From Apiospora phragmitis (lineage: Eukaryota; Ascomycota; Sordariomycetes; Amphisphaeriales; Apiosporaceae), in contig JAQQWL010000013.1 of the NCBI GenBank assembly GCA_038363925.1, forward strand, positions 1-64,000: a DNA stretch of 64,000 nucleotides, read 5' to 3'. Of the stretch, positions 1 to 12,067 are shown piece by piece. The notes below the pieces were generated by a model. The model was not told where the DNA came from. It saw only the letters and a list, made by a program, of their open reading frames with translations, and made no database searches. Numbering within the stretch: the stretch's first letter is position 1; each line of letters opens with the position of its first letter. The translations under genes were made by a program, and so were the position numbers.

Positions 1-435
1 CGAACATAGTAAAAGCAGAGCTACTAGCCCTCTTATAAATAACTAAAGAAGCAATAGCCTTAAAACGGCTATTTACTACGTTACACCTTAACCTCTACGA
101 GAAGCTTACGATCGAGTATAATAACACTTAAACGATTCGGTTAATTAAGTTTAAAATAGCTCGACTCGTTATAAAACTATAGTATATTAATATCTATAAT
201 TACTAGCTTTAAAAAGCCTACGCTTAAAAGCGTATAAACGTCTACTAAACACTTATTAAATAACTTATCGTAGACGGTTTTATAAAAGTATTTCTATTAT
301 AATGATATAAAGATTTCGTTTAAATATATAACTTAATTAATATAAAGAATAAAGTTTAAAAAAAATATATAACTTACTTTATACATTTATTTTAAATCTA
401 ACGAGTTTAATTAAAAAATAACCTCGCTAAAAGGG
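1..435. repeat. AT-rich RIP-mutated repeat relic
   Basis: This stretch is very AT-rich and TpA-rich, with stop codons in every frame, which is the composition RIP leaves on repeated DNA. No gene or protein motif can be read. It runs directly into the recognisable repeat module that starts near 436, so it may be the rest of the same element. Its left end lies outside the window. Confidence 0.6.
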
Positions 436-930
436 TGTATTAGATTTTAAAGATTTATACGATCACGTAATCGCCGCTAAGGCGCATCTTTATTAAAAAA
501 CTCTCTAAAAACACTATACGCGTAATGCTTATTTAAGAACATTCTCTCACTACGTGTATATAATCCACTTTTAAAAGCTTATATAACTTTATTTAATTAC
601 TCCTTTTTAAATTAAAAGCTAGCGCTAATATATAAGTTAATACACTGTCCTCTTTTTATTTCGCAGTAGTAATAAATCTTATAGACCGGTTAACTGCCGC
701 TATATAAGCTAGTAATAAAGATCGGAGGACTATTTAAACCTAGATAATCTCTTTAAGCTTTAAAGTAAAGGTTATTAAGTTAACATAGTAACGTTGAGCA
801 CGTAAAGTAGATTTTACGATATGGCAGCGTATATTTTTAGTCCAGCTTCGGCACGGTTTATTACACGAGGAACTAGGTAAATATACCGAAGGCCTTTAGC
901 CTACGGCATACTATTAATAATAATAATAAT
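436..930 (+). repeat. Repeat module copy A (LTR-like part plus terminal part)
   Basis: Positions 436-690 are a RIP-mutated relative of 20345-20597, sharing landmarks such as CACTACGTGTATAT and the end CAATAAATCTTA. Positions 688-930 match 17635-17890 with few differences, sharing CCAGCTTCGGCACGGTTTAT and the end GTACTATTAATAATAAT (one base differs here). The last 60 bases are the reverse complement of the start of copy C (20278-20343). A complete element would therefore have inverted termini around an LTR-like core. The family was not identified. It may be a MITE-like derivative or a fragment of an LTR element. Confidence 0.6.
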
Positions 931-1432
931 TGGAGCGCTGTAGCCTTGGGCAACAGACATGCAGAAGTTGGCCCAGCCCAATTATGTCATGCAGTTGAAT
1001 GTTATGATAAGCGCGCCAAGCTGGTGTTAGTCTTTCAGACCAGACCCCCCATCTCTATCTGGAACAATATGGCGGTGTGTGCGTATAAAGCAGGTACTCT
1101 TTAGCCGAGAGATTTGAAGGTCGAATACTTGCGTGCCTCTAACAGAGGGGCGACCCCACAACGGGCCGTCCTGAACCAACAACCTTATATGCCAACTACA
1201 TATATGTGCATATCTGATGATGATTATGTACGTTGGAACCGTAGCTGCCTTTTTAACACTAAATAATGAATCAAGGCGTCTATTCTTGTATCGAGGATAT
1301 CATCGAGCATAGGGAATAGATATATAGGCATGGCAATAGAAGTGAATCACTTCTTTCTCCTCGAAACCAATCATACTCTAGTCATATCTACCTTACCTCA
1401 TATCTACCTTACCTCATATCGACTGTGAGAAC
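931..1432 (+). promoter_or_regulatory. Upstream region of the NRPS-like gene
   Basis: Composition returns to normal immediately after the repeat end at 930. No coding region is evident. A TATA-like stretch (ATATATAGG) lies near 1320, about 110 bases before the chosen start codon, and a direct repeat of ATCTACCTTACCTCAT lies at 1387-1418. Both are simple sequence observations. Transposon-derived sequence ends only 500 bases upstream of the gene. Confidence 0.35.
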
Positions 1433-4365
1433 ATGCTCGCGACCATGAAAGTCTCCCACGGCAGTAGCCAGCAGAAGATGGAGCAATTCCCACCACAACA
1501 GACTCCTACATGCCTTCAAGGAGTATTGATGAATGAGGCACGGTTTCTCAGCTCGTCAAACATACTCTTCTACCCAATGGGAGCCTCAGCATCGGCACCA
1601 ATTGCGGTACCGTACGGCGCACTGTACGATGAAGCGAGGCAGAAGGGGGTGATTCTCGCCAGTCTGGTCGACTTCGAAGAGGGTATGCCAGTGCTTCTAT
1701 ATCTAGATGATCACTGGGACACCATTCTTTGGTTCTGGGCTGTCCTTTATGCGGGCGGGATCCCTACTCTGTCGCCACCTCTGAGCAATGTTGAGGAGCA
1801 CCGACACAAACATATCCAGAGCCTCTCGCGGATCCTACAGTCTCCCATTTGCCTCGTCAAGGACGCCTCACTGCATATTTTCGAAGGGAGCGGCCATACC
1901 TGAGACTGCACACAACGGAGTCTCTGGCCAGCTACCCACCGACTAAGCTTGCTTCCCATCGCGTACCCACACCAGATCCAGGCTCGCTTGCAGTCCTGAT
2001 ATTCACATCGGGCAGCACCGGGAACGCCAAAGCGGTGCGCCTCACACACCGGCAGATCTTAGCAGCCGTGGCTGGCAAGGTCTCCGTGCGCCGACTCCCG
2101 GAACAGGGCGCCTTTCTGAACTGGATCGGACTCGACCATGTTGCAAGCCTTATCGAAATACACATCCAGGCCCTGTGGCTAGGCGTCAATCAGGTCCATG
2201 TGCATGCTGCAGACGTTGTTACGTCACCGAGACTATTTCTCCAGCTGCTTACCCGTCACCGTGTCACTCGTTCGTTCGCGCCGAAGTTCTTCCTTGCGAA
2301 GCTGGGCACCACGTGCTCCGGGGATTCCAACGATAACCCGGTTGCAAATCAAGAGAAATACGACCTGTCCAACCTCACTGTACTCGCTTCGGGAGGAGAG
2401 GCAAATGATGTCTCAACGTGCACAGCTGCTTCGGAACTCTTCGTCCGGCATGGTGCTCCGCGTAATGTCATCACCACTGGCTTTGGAATGACAGAGACGT
2501 GTGCTGGCGCTATTTTCAACACCGCCTGTCCAGATTGCGACGTTGCTGCTGGGCGCAGTATTGCTTCTCTGGGGCGTTGCATGCCAGGCATAGAGATGCG
2601 GGTGACTGGAAGTAGCTTGCCCGGGGAACTGGGGACCTCGAGCTTCCTGGTCCTGTTGTCTTCGATGGCTACTACCGGGATCCGGCGGCCACCGCCGATG
2701 CGTTCACTCCAGACGGCTGGATTCGAACCGGCGATCGGGCGAGCATTGATTCAGAGGGCAATCTGATCTTAGCAGGCCGTCTCAAGGATGTGGTCAATAT
2801 CCATGGCGTCAAAATTCCCACTGCCGACTTGCAGGCATCGCTCGAGATGAAGCTCAAGGATACTCAGGTCGCTCGGGTTATCTGTTTCCCTTCCAAGGTC
2901 CCCGAATCAGCAAGCGAACAAAGTCACTGTGTCATACATCCACAAAGAGAAGCTTCCGCTGGTCGAGGATCTGGTGCACATAGACAAGCTCACTACCGAG
3001 GCTTGTGTCATGGTCAATATGGCCTGTCAGCCTATCACATTTTATGTTGAACAGAAGTCTCTACCGCGAATTCCAACAACCACGTTGGGAAAGATCTCTG
3101 GCGCTAAGATGAGAGCAATGTTCGAAGCTGGAGTATTCGATCATGATGTTACCAGCCACACCTTCGTTGTCTCCGACTTCAAAAAGAAGCAACGCAAACT
3201 GTTCGAGTCTGATATGACCGTTACAGAATCTGCTCTCCGCTCAGAGTTTGCTGAAGCGATGGGCGTCGAGAGCTCCGAGAGCATTGGCCTCGACATACCT
3301 CTTTTCGAGCTGGGATTCACATCGATGGACTTGATTCGGCTCAAGGTCATTATTGATAGGCGACTACATATCACCGTGGACACTGTCCTTCTTTTGAAAC
3401 ACCCGACTGTACGGTCTATGGCCGGTGCCTTGGACGCACTGATCCGAAAACGCGCTATCACGCAGAATGGTCATGCAAACGGCGTTCCAGCAGGAGATGC
3501 ACTCTACGATCCGGTTGTCAATCCAGTAACGAAGGGTAGCAAGACACCTCTCTGGTTGATTCATCCCGGCATCGGTGAAGTCCTTGTGTTTGTTGGGTTG
3601 GCCAAGCAGATGGATGGTGACGATCGCCCCATCTATGCGCTGAGAGCGCGTGGACTCGAGCCGGGGCAGAGCACTTTTGCAACGGTAACCGAAGCGGTCG
3701 ACACCTACTTGGGGGCGATCCGACAAAGGCAGCCGCGGGGTCCATATGCAATTGCCGGGTACAGCTACGGCGCGATGATTGCATTTGAGATGGCCAAGCG
3801 TCTGCAAACCGAGGATGGGGAAGGAGCCGTCCAATTCCTCGGGACTTTGAACCTCCCACCACATATCAGGGATCGTATGCGGCAACTGGAGTGGAACATG
3901 TGCCTCCTTCATCTGGCGCAGTTCTTGGGGCTCGTCACCGAGCCCTACGCTGACGAGCAGGTATTGACCCCCAACCAATCGGTGTACCGCCATGCCTCCC
4001 GCGATGACGCACTGGAGACCATCCTAGATGTGGCGGGCCCCTCGCGCCTCCAGGAACTGGGCCTGGGACGTCGGGAACTTATCCGATGGGCCAACGTCGC
4101 GTATGCTCTGCCAGTGATAGCGCTCGAATACGAGCCTTCGGGATGTGTACAGACGCTTGACGTCTTTCACGCCGAGCCCCTCAAGGTGGTGGGTGTCACT
4201 AGGCAACAATGGGTAATTGAGCGGCTGGGACGGTGGAGGGACTTCTGCGCCAAGGAGCCTCGCTTCTATGAGGTCGGAGGGGGGCACTACACCATGATTG
4301 GGTCGGATTATGTGGTTGACTTCGCGCAGCAGCTGCGCGAGGCTATGGCAGCGAGGGGCGTCTAA
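1433..4365 (+). CDS. NRPS-like synthetase, A-T-TE (arylpyruvate-dimerising type), frameshifted
   Basis: This is a single-module enzyme without a condensation domain. The adenylation domain carries [13 protein letters not shown] (about 2008), [10 protein letters not shown] (about 2482) and GWIRTGD then [11 protein letters not shown]. The thiolation domain has its phosphopantetheine serine in GFTSMD (about 3313). The thioesterase has the GYSYG nucleophile (about 3758) and the terminal GGGHYTMIG histidine motif. The stretch [15 protein letters not shown] is characteristic of the TdiA/AtrA/MicA group, which adenylates aryl-alpha-keto acids and dimerises them into quinones, furanones or butenolides. 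No intron is needed. Three frame changes break the reading: near 1897 (one base missing), near 2630 (one base missing; one more G in the GGGG run restores [11 protein letters not shown]) and near 2915 (one base extra). With these it is about 975 residues, normal for the family. The locus is either a recent pseudogene or has assembly indels. The first ATG in frame was used. Confidence 0.85.
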
Positions 4366-5454
4366 CGTGTTTGGCTTGTATTTCTGGTTCTTTTATTTTG
4401 CCTTGCGTCGACAACTCACAGTCTTTTCCATTCCCTTTTCACCCTTCAACTCATATCCAGTTCACCCCGGCAGACACTCATGGGATTTAATTAAGCGTTT
4501 TTCATCTTAGAGTGTCTACCAATCTATGCACAGTACTCCTTCTCTTAGTTTAATTAGTAAATCCAACTGATTTTATCCTCAAAAACACATGGCACTTGGA
4601 CTTGGTGAACGGCTCCACGTAGTTGGTGGTATCGGGGAATTTGGAAGGCAGCTCATTCCTCCGACGAACGGTTCAATCCCCACAAATATCACAGTTCGAA
4701 GATTGGGGAACCTGGTCGTTTTGCCGTCTCCCGCTGTTTCTTCAATCCAACGGCAGTGACTCGGGCACGGATCGGGCCAGACCGAGACGCAGTGAGATCT
4801 AAATTATGACGATTCATGCACACCGGCGAAGAGAGCGTTATCGGTATCCAATGGTCGTCGTCCATGCACACATGAAAGCGCCTAAAGCAGCCAATCGCGC
4901 ATCGTATGCGACGGTTAGTTTATGTGATATTCGTGATCGGATGATCAACCAGAACGATTGACGTCCATGCGCCTGTAATTGGACTTAGCACCGAATTACA
5001 TAGCTTGGAATTGTAGGCAGCTGCCTGCAAGTCTACACGACTGCATGATGCATTTCTAGGCGGCTGTATTGGCACATTGCTACCTGCAGCGCTGCGGACG
5101 GTCTTTTCTCAAATTAAATAGGCTTGCATGGTGTCATCACCAACGCCACGCCGTTCAACTGTTACATTGGTGCCATACCAACTGCGTGTGGGAGGGTGGG
5201 GCCTGCATCAAACTGGAGCTGGCTCTCATCCGGCCCCCGTCCGGCCCTCACAGGTAGGCGACTCGCGGTTAAGTTCAATGGAAAACAGGAACACAACTTG
5301 ATTATCTCAACTGTACGATTGGTTAAGCATATATTCTCGTCATGCATGAACAGATATCCCTAGCACGTAACCCTCTCAATATTAGAAATGCCACCAGTTG
5401 GTTCATGTGGTAACGTGAATCAGAAACCTGGATGGGCTAACAGACACTAACGTA
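4366..5454. other. Intergenic, no gene seen
   Basis: About 1.1 kb of normal-composition sequence between the synthetase and the first pogo element. Short open frames occur but have no recognisable motif and no consistent splice structure. A T-arm-like GGTTCAATCCCC at about 4669 does not fold into a tRNA. The terminator of the synthetase gene is presumably in the AT-rich part just after 4365. Confidence 0.5.
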
Positions 5455-7305
5455 TCCCACAAGCGAATGTCTCATATAAGCGAATATCCTATTCTTTTAT
5501 ACCCCTTCTAATAAAATATAAGTTAATTTTACTACAACGTATTTAATATATTAAAATTAATCGGAATTTTTATCTCTAAATACTTTTATATTATTCTAAT
5601 AAGTACGCGTATTATACCTAAGCTTTTCGTAGATTTTATAGCGTTATAAACGTGTTTTAAACGTTCTCGTATAATCACTCCTCTAACGCGATTCGTTTTA
5701 TAACTATTTATTAATATTCTTTTAAAACTATAAGTCTTTTCTAACTTATATACGAAGTAATCCTTCATCTTATAGCCGTTTCTTTTTCGTACGGCGGCGC
5801 CGGCTAAATATCTTATTTATTTTTCGAAATATCGCGTTTTTATTTTTTAAAAAAGTAATTCGGTATATAATATACGCTATAACCTATACGATTTAATTAA
5901 AGCTAATTAAAATAAATATTAAAAAACTATTTTAATACTATACGATACGGTTTTAAACGTATTCGGTTTAAGATTAAATTTTAATCGAGTTATTTAAAGT
6001 TTTTAATTTTTAAGGAATAAATAAGCCGGAAAATATCCCCGGAGGTATTAAAATATATAGCTTTATATTTAATTATAAAATAATATATTTCGAATTATAC
6101 GAAACGAGTCCTATTTTTCGAAAACCTCTTTATATATTCGAAACGGTAAAAGTCGCTTAGAACGCTTTTAAAAACGCTAGTAAAAAGTCTTCCTTTAAAA
6201 TATAAGTAATATACGCTTATATAAGATATTTAATTTCTTTTTCGTACACTTTTTTTAATATATAAAAATAGTTAATATTAAAAAACTAGAGCTTATACGA
6301 TAAATAAGAAAGTATATAGAGTATAATAATCGAGTTCTTTTTATAATAAAGCTCGAAAGCTATCGAGTAGTAATTTTCGTAGCCGTCTAAGACTAAGAGG
6401 CGATAACGACCCTTCGTATAAGACTTAATATATTAATTAAAGTGTTAAATTTAATCCTCGCTTTTTTTATTCGTAGTCTAGCTATTTTTAATAACTACGA
6501 TCACCTAGTCCTTTAATAATGGGCTGTTTTTATACTAAGAAGAGAGGTACGTTTTTTTAATAAAAATAATATACGGAGGGATAGCGTAACCGTATAATCC
6601 GACGTTTTAAATAATTATAACCTATTCTCGGTTTTTTTACTATATTGCTCTAGGCTTTCTATATTAATTAGAGGTGGTTACGATTATTTCGAACGAGATT
6701 TAGCTTATAAAAAAGCCGGTCTCGTCGAAGTTATAAATATCCTCTTTTTAAATCTCGTATTTATAAATTATATTCTATATAAAGATAAACTACGCGCGAT
6801 ACGCGTTGGGATCTTTATAAAAGACTTTTTAATAATCGATTTTTTAATTAAAACGCGTCCGGAGGTTTAATTATTATTATATAAAGTTAGAGGCTTAATT
6901 AATATCGACGCGTCCCGCGTTACGTAAGTTAAATAATCGATTCGTTATATTTTTTATATTACTTAGCCGGGGAAAAAACGATCACGTATTTAAATTAATA
7001 ATATTTCGAATAATCGCATCTTTTTTAAAATTTAAAAACTTTTAAGAATTCGTAAATATTTCGCGTTATATAGGTTAATTATTTCGTTTACGTTATAAGG
7101 TTTTTAATAAAACGTAATAAATTAATATAGCTTTTTATACGCTTAAAGTTAAGTCTTTTTAAAGCGTTTAAAGCACTAGAATTATATTATTCTCTTTTTA
7201 AAGTTATAATATTTTCGGACGTAAAAGAATATAAAAAAAGGTTAAGGCTATAAAGAAATTTACAAAAGTAAGACATTCGCTTATATAAGATATTCGCTTA
7301 TAGGA
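5455..7305 (-). mobile_element. pogo/Fot1-type DNA transposon, RIP-inactivated (copy 1)
   Basis: Terminal inverted repeats of about 44 bp (starting TCCCACAAGCGAATGTC at the left; the right end, reversed, starts TCCTATAAGCGAATATC) are flanked by the target dinucleotide TA at 5453-5454 and 7306-7307. The length of 1851 bp fits the Fot1 family. On the minus strand the ruined transposase still shows DIYNFDETGF at 6741-6712, which holds the first catalytic Asp, and RLLVLDG at 6402-6382, which holds the second, followed by a recognisable pogo-type continuation. Stops occur throughout, and the base composition is strongly TpA-biased, so RIP is the likely cause. The 183-bp open frame at 5768-5586 is the tail of this relic, not a gene. 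Confidence 0.88.
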
Positions 7306-7307
7306 TA

Positions 7308-7683
7308 CGTTATTCGTATATAATAAATCGGCACAAGATGCTTATACTTATAACATAATCCTGCGTAAACTTTATATACGTGTAATTACTACTAACCCAA
7401 CAGCTAGAACGGCATAAGCGGCAGTGATAGGCGAGGCTACTTACCATGTATAGGGCATGTCACACAATCGTTATCGAAGATGGTATCCCTTCACACTAGG
7501 CAACAGCAGCCAAAGCGGTTAAAGATATATATAACTTCCTAATACTACCTTAACGTAGTTAAGTCTAATACGCTAATTCACCGTAAGGGTTATATTAAGC
7601 GCCTAGAGTATTACGATATTAACGCCCACTTTAAGCGGTAAAAAGAATCGAGATTTAATTATATACGTTTCTATTAACTAATA
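7308..7683. other. Spacer between two pogo elements
   Basis: About 375 bases between the two TIR elements. The first 250 bases have near-normal composition and the rest becomes AT-rich. No gene, RNA or repeat end was recognised. It appears to be original host sequence, or an older repeat, into which both elements inserted. Confidence 0.4.
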
Positions 7684-7685
7684 TA

Positions 7686-9665
7686 GTCTACGGTTTAATT
7701 AAATACACGGTTTAATTAAACACTTTTTTATAATTCTTTATAACTTATATTTTATTCTTTATACTTTTATTACTTATAATAATAAGTTAATAAAAAAAAG
7801 CGATATATAATTAATACTTTAAACGCTTTAAAAAAACTTTAAATTAAATATATAATTCGTAATATAAATATATAATATATCTTATATAACCTTACGTTAT
7901 TAATATCGCGGAAATATTTTATAACGAGATATATAATTACTAATATAAAAACTTACGAATTTTAAAAAGCAATTAATTATATAATATATAATCGATTTAA
8001 ATTCGTGATCGTTTTCGCTTTAAATAAATAGTATTAAAAATATAACGAATCGATTACTTTATTAACGCGACGCGAGACGCGTCGGCGTTAACTAGGCCTT
8101 TAGTTTTATACGACGGCAACTAGACCTCCGGACGCGTTTTAATTAAAGAATCGACTATTAAAGAGTCTTTTATAATAGATCTCGACGCGTACCGCGCGTA
8201 ATTTACTCTCGTTTAAAATAATCGTAACCACCTCCGATTAATACGAAAGGCCTAGAATAGTTTAATAAAAGAACCGAGAATAAGTTATAATTATTTAAAG
8301 CGTCGAATTATACGGTTACGCCATCCCTCCGTATATTATATTTATTAAAAAAACGCACCTTTTTTTTAATACGAAAATAGCTTATTTGTTAAATGGGCTC
8401 TCGTACGTACGGTGGTTCCGGTTTTCTTCGGGGTTCAATCGTTCTTATTCTATTGTTCATGTCTATCTTCAGTACGAGCTACGAGGGGCATCGTATGCCC
8501 CTCTTAATGAAACAGGAAAGGGGTTCGTACGCGTAGGCACGTGGCACCCCTTTTAGAGTAATATGGAAAACCTTAGTTCCTGCTGTTCCAACATTATTAT
8601 TAAAGAACTAAGTAATCGTAATTATTAAAAACGGCTAAACTATAAATAAAAAAGGTAAAAACTAAATTTAATACTTGAATAAATATATAAAGTTTCGTAT
8701 AAAAAGTATTTATCGCTTATTAGTTTATAATAGCTATAAGAGTTATTATTTAATAGCTTTCGAGCTTTATTATAAAAAGAACTTAATTATTATACTCTAT
8801 ATATTTTCTTATTTATTATATAAACTCTAACCTTTTAATATCGGCTGTTTTCGTATATTAAAAAGGTTATATAAGAAAGAAATCGAGCGTCTTATACGAG
8901 CGTATCTCACTTATATCTTAAAGGAGGAATTTTTACTAACGTTCTTAAAAGCGTTCTAAACGACTTTCACCGTCTTAAATATCTAAAGAGGTTTTCAAAG
9001 GGCAGGATTTATATTATATAATCCGGAACATATTATTTTATAATTAGATATAAAACTATATACGTCGACGCCTCCGGCGACCCTCTTCTTTCGGCCTACT
9101 TATACCTTAAGAATTAAAAATTTTAAATAATTTAATTAAAGCTTAGTTTTAAACTAAATACGTAAGAAATCGAATCGCGTAGTATTAAAATAGCTCTTTA
9201 ATATTAATATTTATTAAATTTAATTAAATTACGAAAAGTATAACGTAAGTTATACACCGGCTCGCTCTTTTAAAAAATAAAGTAATCGTATTACGAGAAA
9301 TAAATAAGATACTTAGCCGGCGCTGCCGTACGAAAAAAAAACGGCTATAAGATAAAGGATTACTTTATATATAAGCTAGAAAAAACCTATAGTCTTAAAA
9401 AGATATTAATAAATAGTTATAAAACGAATCGCGAAAAAGGAGTAATTATACGAGGACGTTCGAGACGCGCTTATAACGCTATAAGATTTACAAAGAGCCC
9501 GGGTATAATACTCGTACTTATTAAAATAATATAAAAGCGTTTAACAAAAACAATTCTAAATAGTTTTAATTAATTTTAAACGTAATAGTTAAATAAATTT
9601 ATATTTTATTATACGAAGTCTTAAAAAGTGTTCAATTAGACCGTATATTTAATTAGACCGTAGAC
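7686..9665 (+). mobile_element. pogo/Fot1-type DNA transposon, RIP-inactivated and internally deleted (copy 2)
   Basis: The termini are inverted repeats beginning GTCTACGGTTTAATTAAATA at the left (the right end reversed reads GTCTACGGTCTAATTAAATA), flanked by TA at 7684-7685 and 9666-9667. The interior is a diverged, inverted relative of copy 1, but the termini differ entirely. About 95 bp are missing near 8200 relative to copy 1, and the deletion removes the NFDETGF motif with the first catalytic Asp. The second Asp region near 8700 reads VYNSYKSYY, so the Asp has become Asn. Further on, EIERLIRAYLTYILKEEFL and RAGFILYNPE (about 8875-9030) match the pogo transposase C-terminal part. It contains a solo LTR at 8387-8593. 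Without that insert the element is about 1.77 kb. Confidence 0.85.
8387..8593. mobile_element. Solo LTR, 207 bp, with 5-bp target duplication TTATT
   Basis: The segment starts TGTTAAATGGGC and ends CTGTTCCAACA, so it has the standard TG...CA ends. It is flanked by TTATT at 8382-8386 and 8594-8598. The uninterrupted sequence in the inverted pogo copy 1 contains a single TTATT-like site at this point, which confirms an insertion. Its base composition is ordinary, unlike the RIP-ruined element around it, so it probably arrived after RIP had acted. Family (Copia or Gypsy) cannot be decided from the LTR alone. Confidence 0.85.
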
Positions 9666-9884
9666 TACATTAATCTAAATACGCATAGCAAGTATCGCCT
9701 CTGTCACGACCAACGCCATCATTGCTCTAAACTAGGTAATCAAAATGCAGAGCATTGCGCATGCCATTTCCGAGTCGCCCAACTGGCATTTTGTCAATGT
9801 CCAAAATGCAATGATCGTCATAAGTTTCACAAGTATAGGTTTAATATGTGCATCTAACAGTCCCTGTGTTTTGTGTGAACTTCA

Positions 9885-11223
9885 TTAAACCACGGCCGGT
9901 CCATTCGGCCCCATTGATGCCTTGTCGTAGCTCACCATGAACTGATCAGTGCGCGTGATATCGGCAGCTGTGTCGCCATGGTGGGGTTCGCGACCTGAGC
10001 ATGTGATGTTTGAGCCCAAGGCGTTTTTGTGAGAAGTCACATTTGGAGTAAGGGCTGCTAGACCAAGAGTGCCGGAGTTCATCGAGTCGATGTCATGGCC
10101 GCCGGATTGCTTAGTATCTTGCGATTGTTGTGATCCTCTCCTGGTGCCCTGCTGAAATGTCCGGACTGTCTTGGTGAAGATCGTCTGGACGTAGCCCTTG
10201 ATGATGATGAAATTCAGACGCTCTTGCTGAAAAAGTTTGGGCAGGATCGGGAGGCAACCCATGATGATGGTGAATGTCGTTTCCAGATTCGCCCAGAGAA
10301 ACATCCGCGCCACTCCTAGCATGGCTTCTGCCTGGCCCACTGCCTCTTGTACCAAGATTGTCCTCATGATGGATGCCGCGGCCGTGAATACGGACATGCA
10401 AATAAGGCCCATCAGTGGGATCTTGCGATGCAAGGGCATCTGCAGCTTCCAGATGAATGAGACAGGGAGAATGACGTAGGATAGATCCGCCACCGTGAAG
10501 AATGCTTGGAGTCATGTTAGCAAGTTTCTGAGATCAGGGGAACACCTTCGCAGGAATATCTCACTCTGTCCCGTCATCCAAAGGACCTTCGCTATCATTG
10601 GATCCAAACGACGAGCATGGACCCTATTGTCCCAAAATCCTTCAATAGGACTGGTTTGTAGACAGTAGAAAGTCTCAGTGGCAGCCGCAGTAACGGACTG
10701 GAGAGTAGTGAAACAGATCAAGTACCACTTGAACCACTTCCTTGAACCGAACAGGCGAATAAGTAAGGTTGCAATGGAAATCCTAGCGGCTATTGCAACA
10801 ACGATCCCTGGTATCGACCCGATTAGGTTCCATTTGAGGATATACATGATCTGAAGGTCGCTTAGATTCCATGATTCTTTGCCGAGCCCCCACTCGTACG
10901 CCTTCGTCATGCAGGCCTGGTAAGCCAGTTGGAAAGCCTGTTGATGATTGGGTTAACAAACCACGGAAAGTGAACGCGCCGAAGAGTCCTTGGATTCTGA
11001 AATGGATATGTAATGGAAAACTTACTCCAGCAACTATCATGAACCAATCATCCGGCCCGAGCTTCCTTACAATGAACAAACGAACGTACAGACGGAGGGC
11101 AATAGCGATCACGGCAAGGGAGGTAAACGTCCACATGACCCCGATCATCAGATGCCCTATGCCCGGGTCATTTGGGTTCACTGGAGTCCGGAAAGTCGTG
11201 GACTCGGCCTGCGGCTCAGACAT
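9885..11223 (-). CDS. Fungal rhodopsin-domain 7-TM protein (Pth11/SAT4-like)
   Basis: This is an integral membrane protein of the fungal rhodopsin family, often found in secondary-metabolite clusters and in host-sensing gene sets. Three exons fit: 11223-11026, 10937-10565 and 10504-9885, joined by introns of 88 bp (branch GTTAAC) and 60 bp (branch GCTAAC). Together they give 396 residues with no frame error. Visible landmarks are the N-terminal helix WTFTSLAVIAIALRLYVRL, the FIVRKLGPDDWFM loop, a second-exon segment starting AFQLAYQACMTKAYEWGLG, the helix around IPGIVVAIAARISIATLLI, and a long hydrophilic C-terminal tail from about residue 300. It diverges from the O-methyltransferase gene across an 840-base spacer. 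The ligand is unknown. Confidence 0.85.
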
Positions 11224-12067
11224 CTTGACGGTGCTAATTGATTTTGAGTGTTGGAAAGTACTGGGTAGTTCTTTCAGCTGGTTCGATGAGGATATGAGGA
11301 GAAAGGTAGAGATGGAAGAATAGTGAGCGTTTCAGTACATTGTATATATATTGCAGTGATGCAATTCTCTTATTTATCTTCTAGGCAGCGACGAAGAAGA
11401 TGCCCATACCTCCCCAAGCATGTTGGATGTGTTGCGTGTCCGTCAAAATATCTCTGGATGGATACAGTATACATGTGATCGTTGGGTCAAAGGTGCATTT
11501 CGTGCCTCCTTGGCTGACCACCATGACATCCGTACACTTTGTGGTCAAGTACGATGCAGATATACGACCAACTAAAACTGTACGAGGTTGGTCCGACATG
11601 ATATACCGCATTTAGCATTATAAACGGAAGTTGGTCAATATTGGCGCCTATTTTTTGGGACTTTGCGCGGCAACTTCCCGGCTGGGTAGCTCTCAATAGA
11701 TTGGATACTATGGGTAACGTCCTGTTTACACCCCAAGGGTATGCGCAGTGACCCAATTAGATGATTGATCCCTCGCATATTTAGGGGCCAGAACATCTGC
11801 AGTTGGCTCAACTCGCTTAATATTGGCGATGTCACATTGCACTTGAATATCCAGAGAAGCTGCAGTTGGTTCAATGAGGGATGTTCCATGATGTAACATA
11901 ACAGCATACATATTCCGGGATGCAAGGGCCTACGTGAGGGGTACCATCCCAATCCTGTCAACAGTAAATAATCCAGATTCCCCAGCAATCACTGCCATAA
12001 TTTTTGAAGTTTCCCACTGCCTTTCTCTCCACACTCTCATACTGCTCAAGTTGAACATCCCGTCATT
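11224..12067. promoter_or_regulatory. Shared divergent promoter region, rhodopsin and O-methyltransferase
   Basis: About 840 bases separate the start codons of two divergently transcribed genes. Several short open frames exist on both strands, but none has a motif, splice pattern or family resemblance. A TATATATA stretch lies at about 11342, 120 bases from the rhodopsin start. The two genes could be co-regulated from here. That is inference from the arrangement only. Confidence 0.35.

Noticed and set aside
4636..4695. Possible tRNA (B-box-like GGTTCAATCCCC with an upstream A-box-like TAGTTGGTGG)
   Set aside because: The arms on either side of the T-loop are not complementary and no acceptor stem pairs, so it does not fold as a tRNA.
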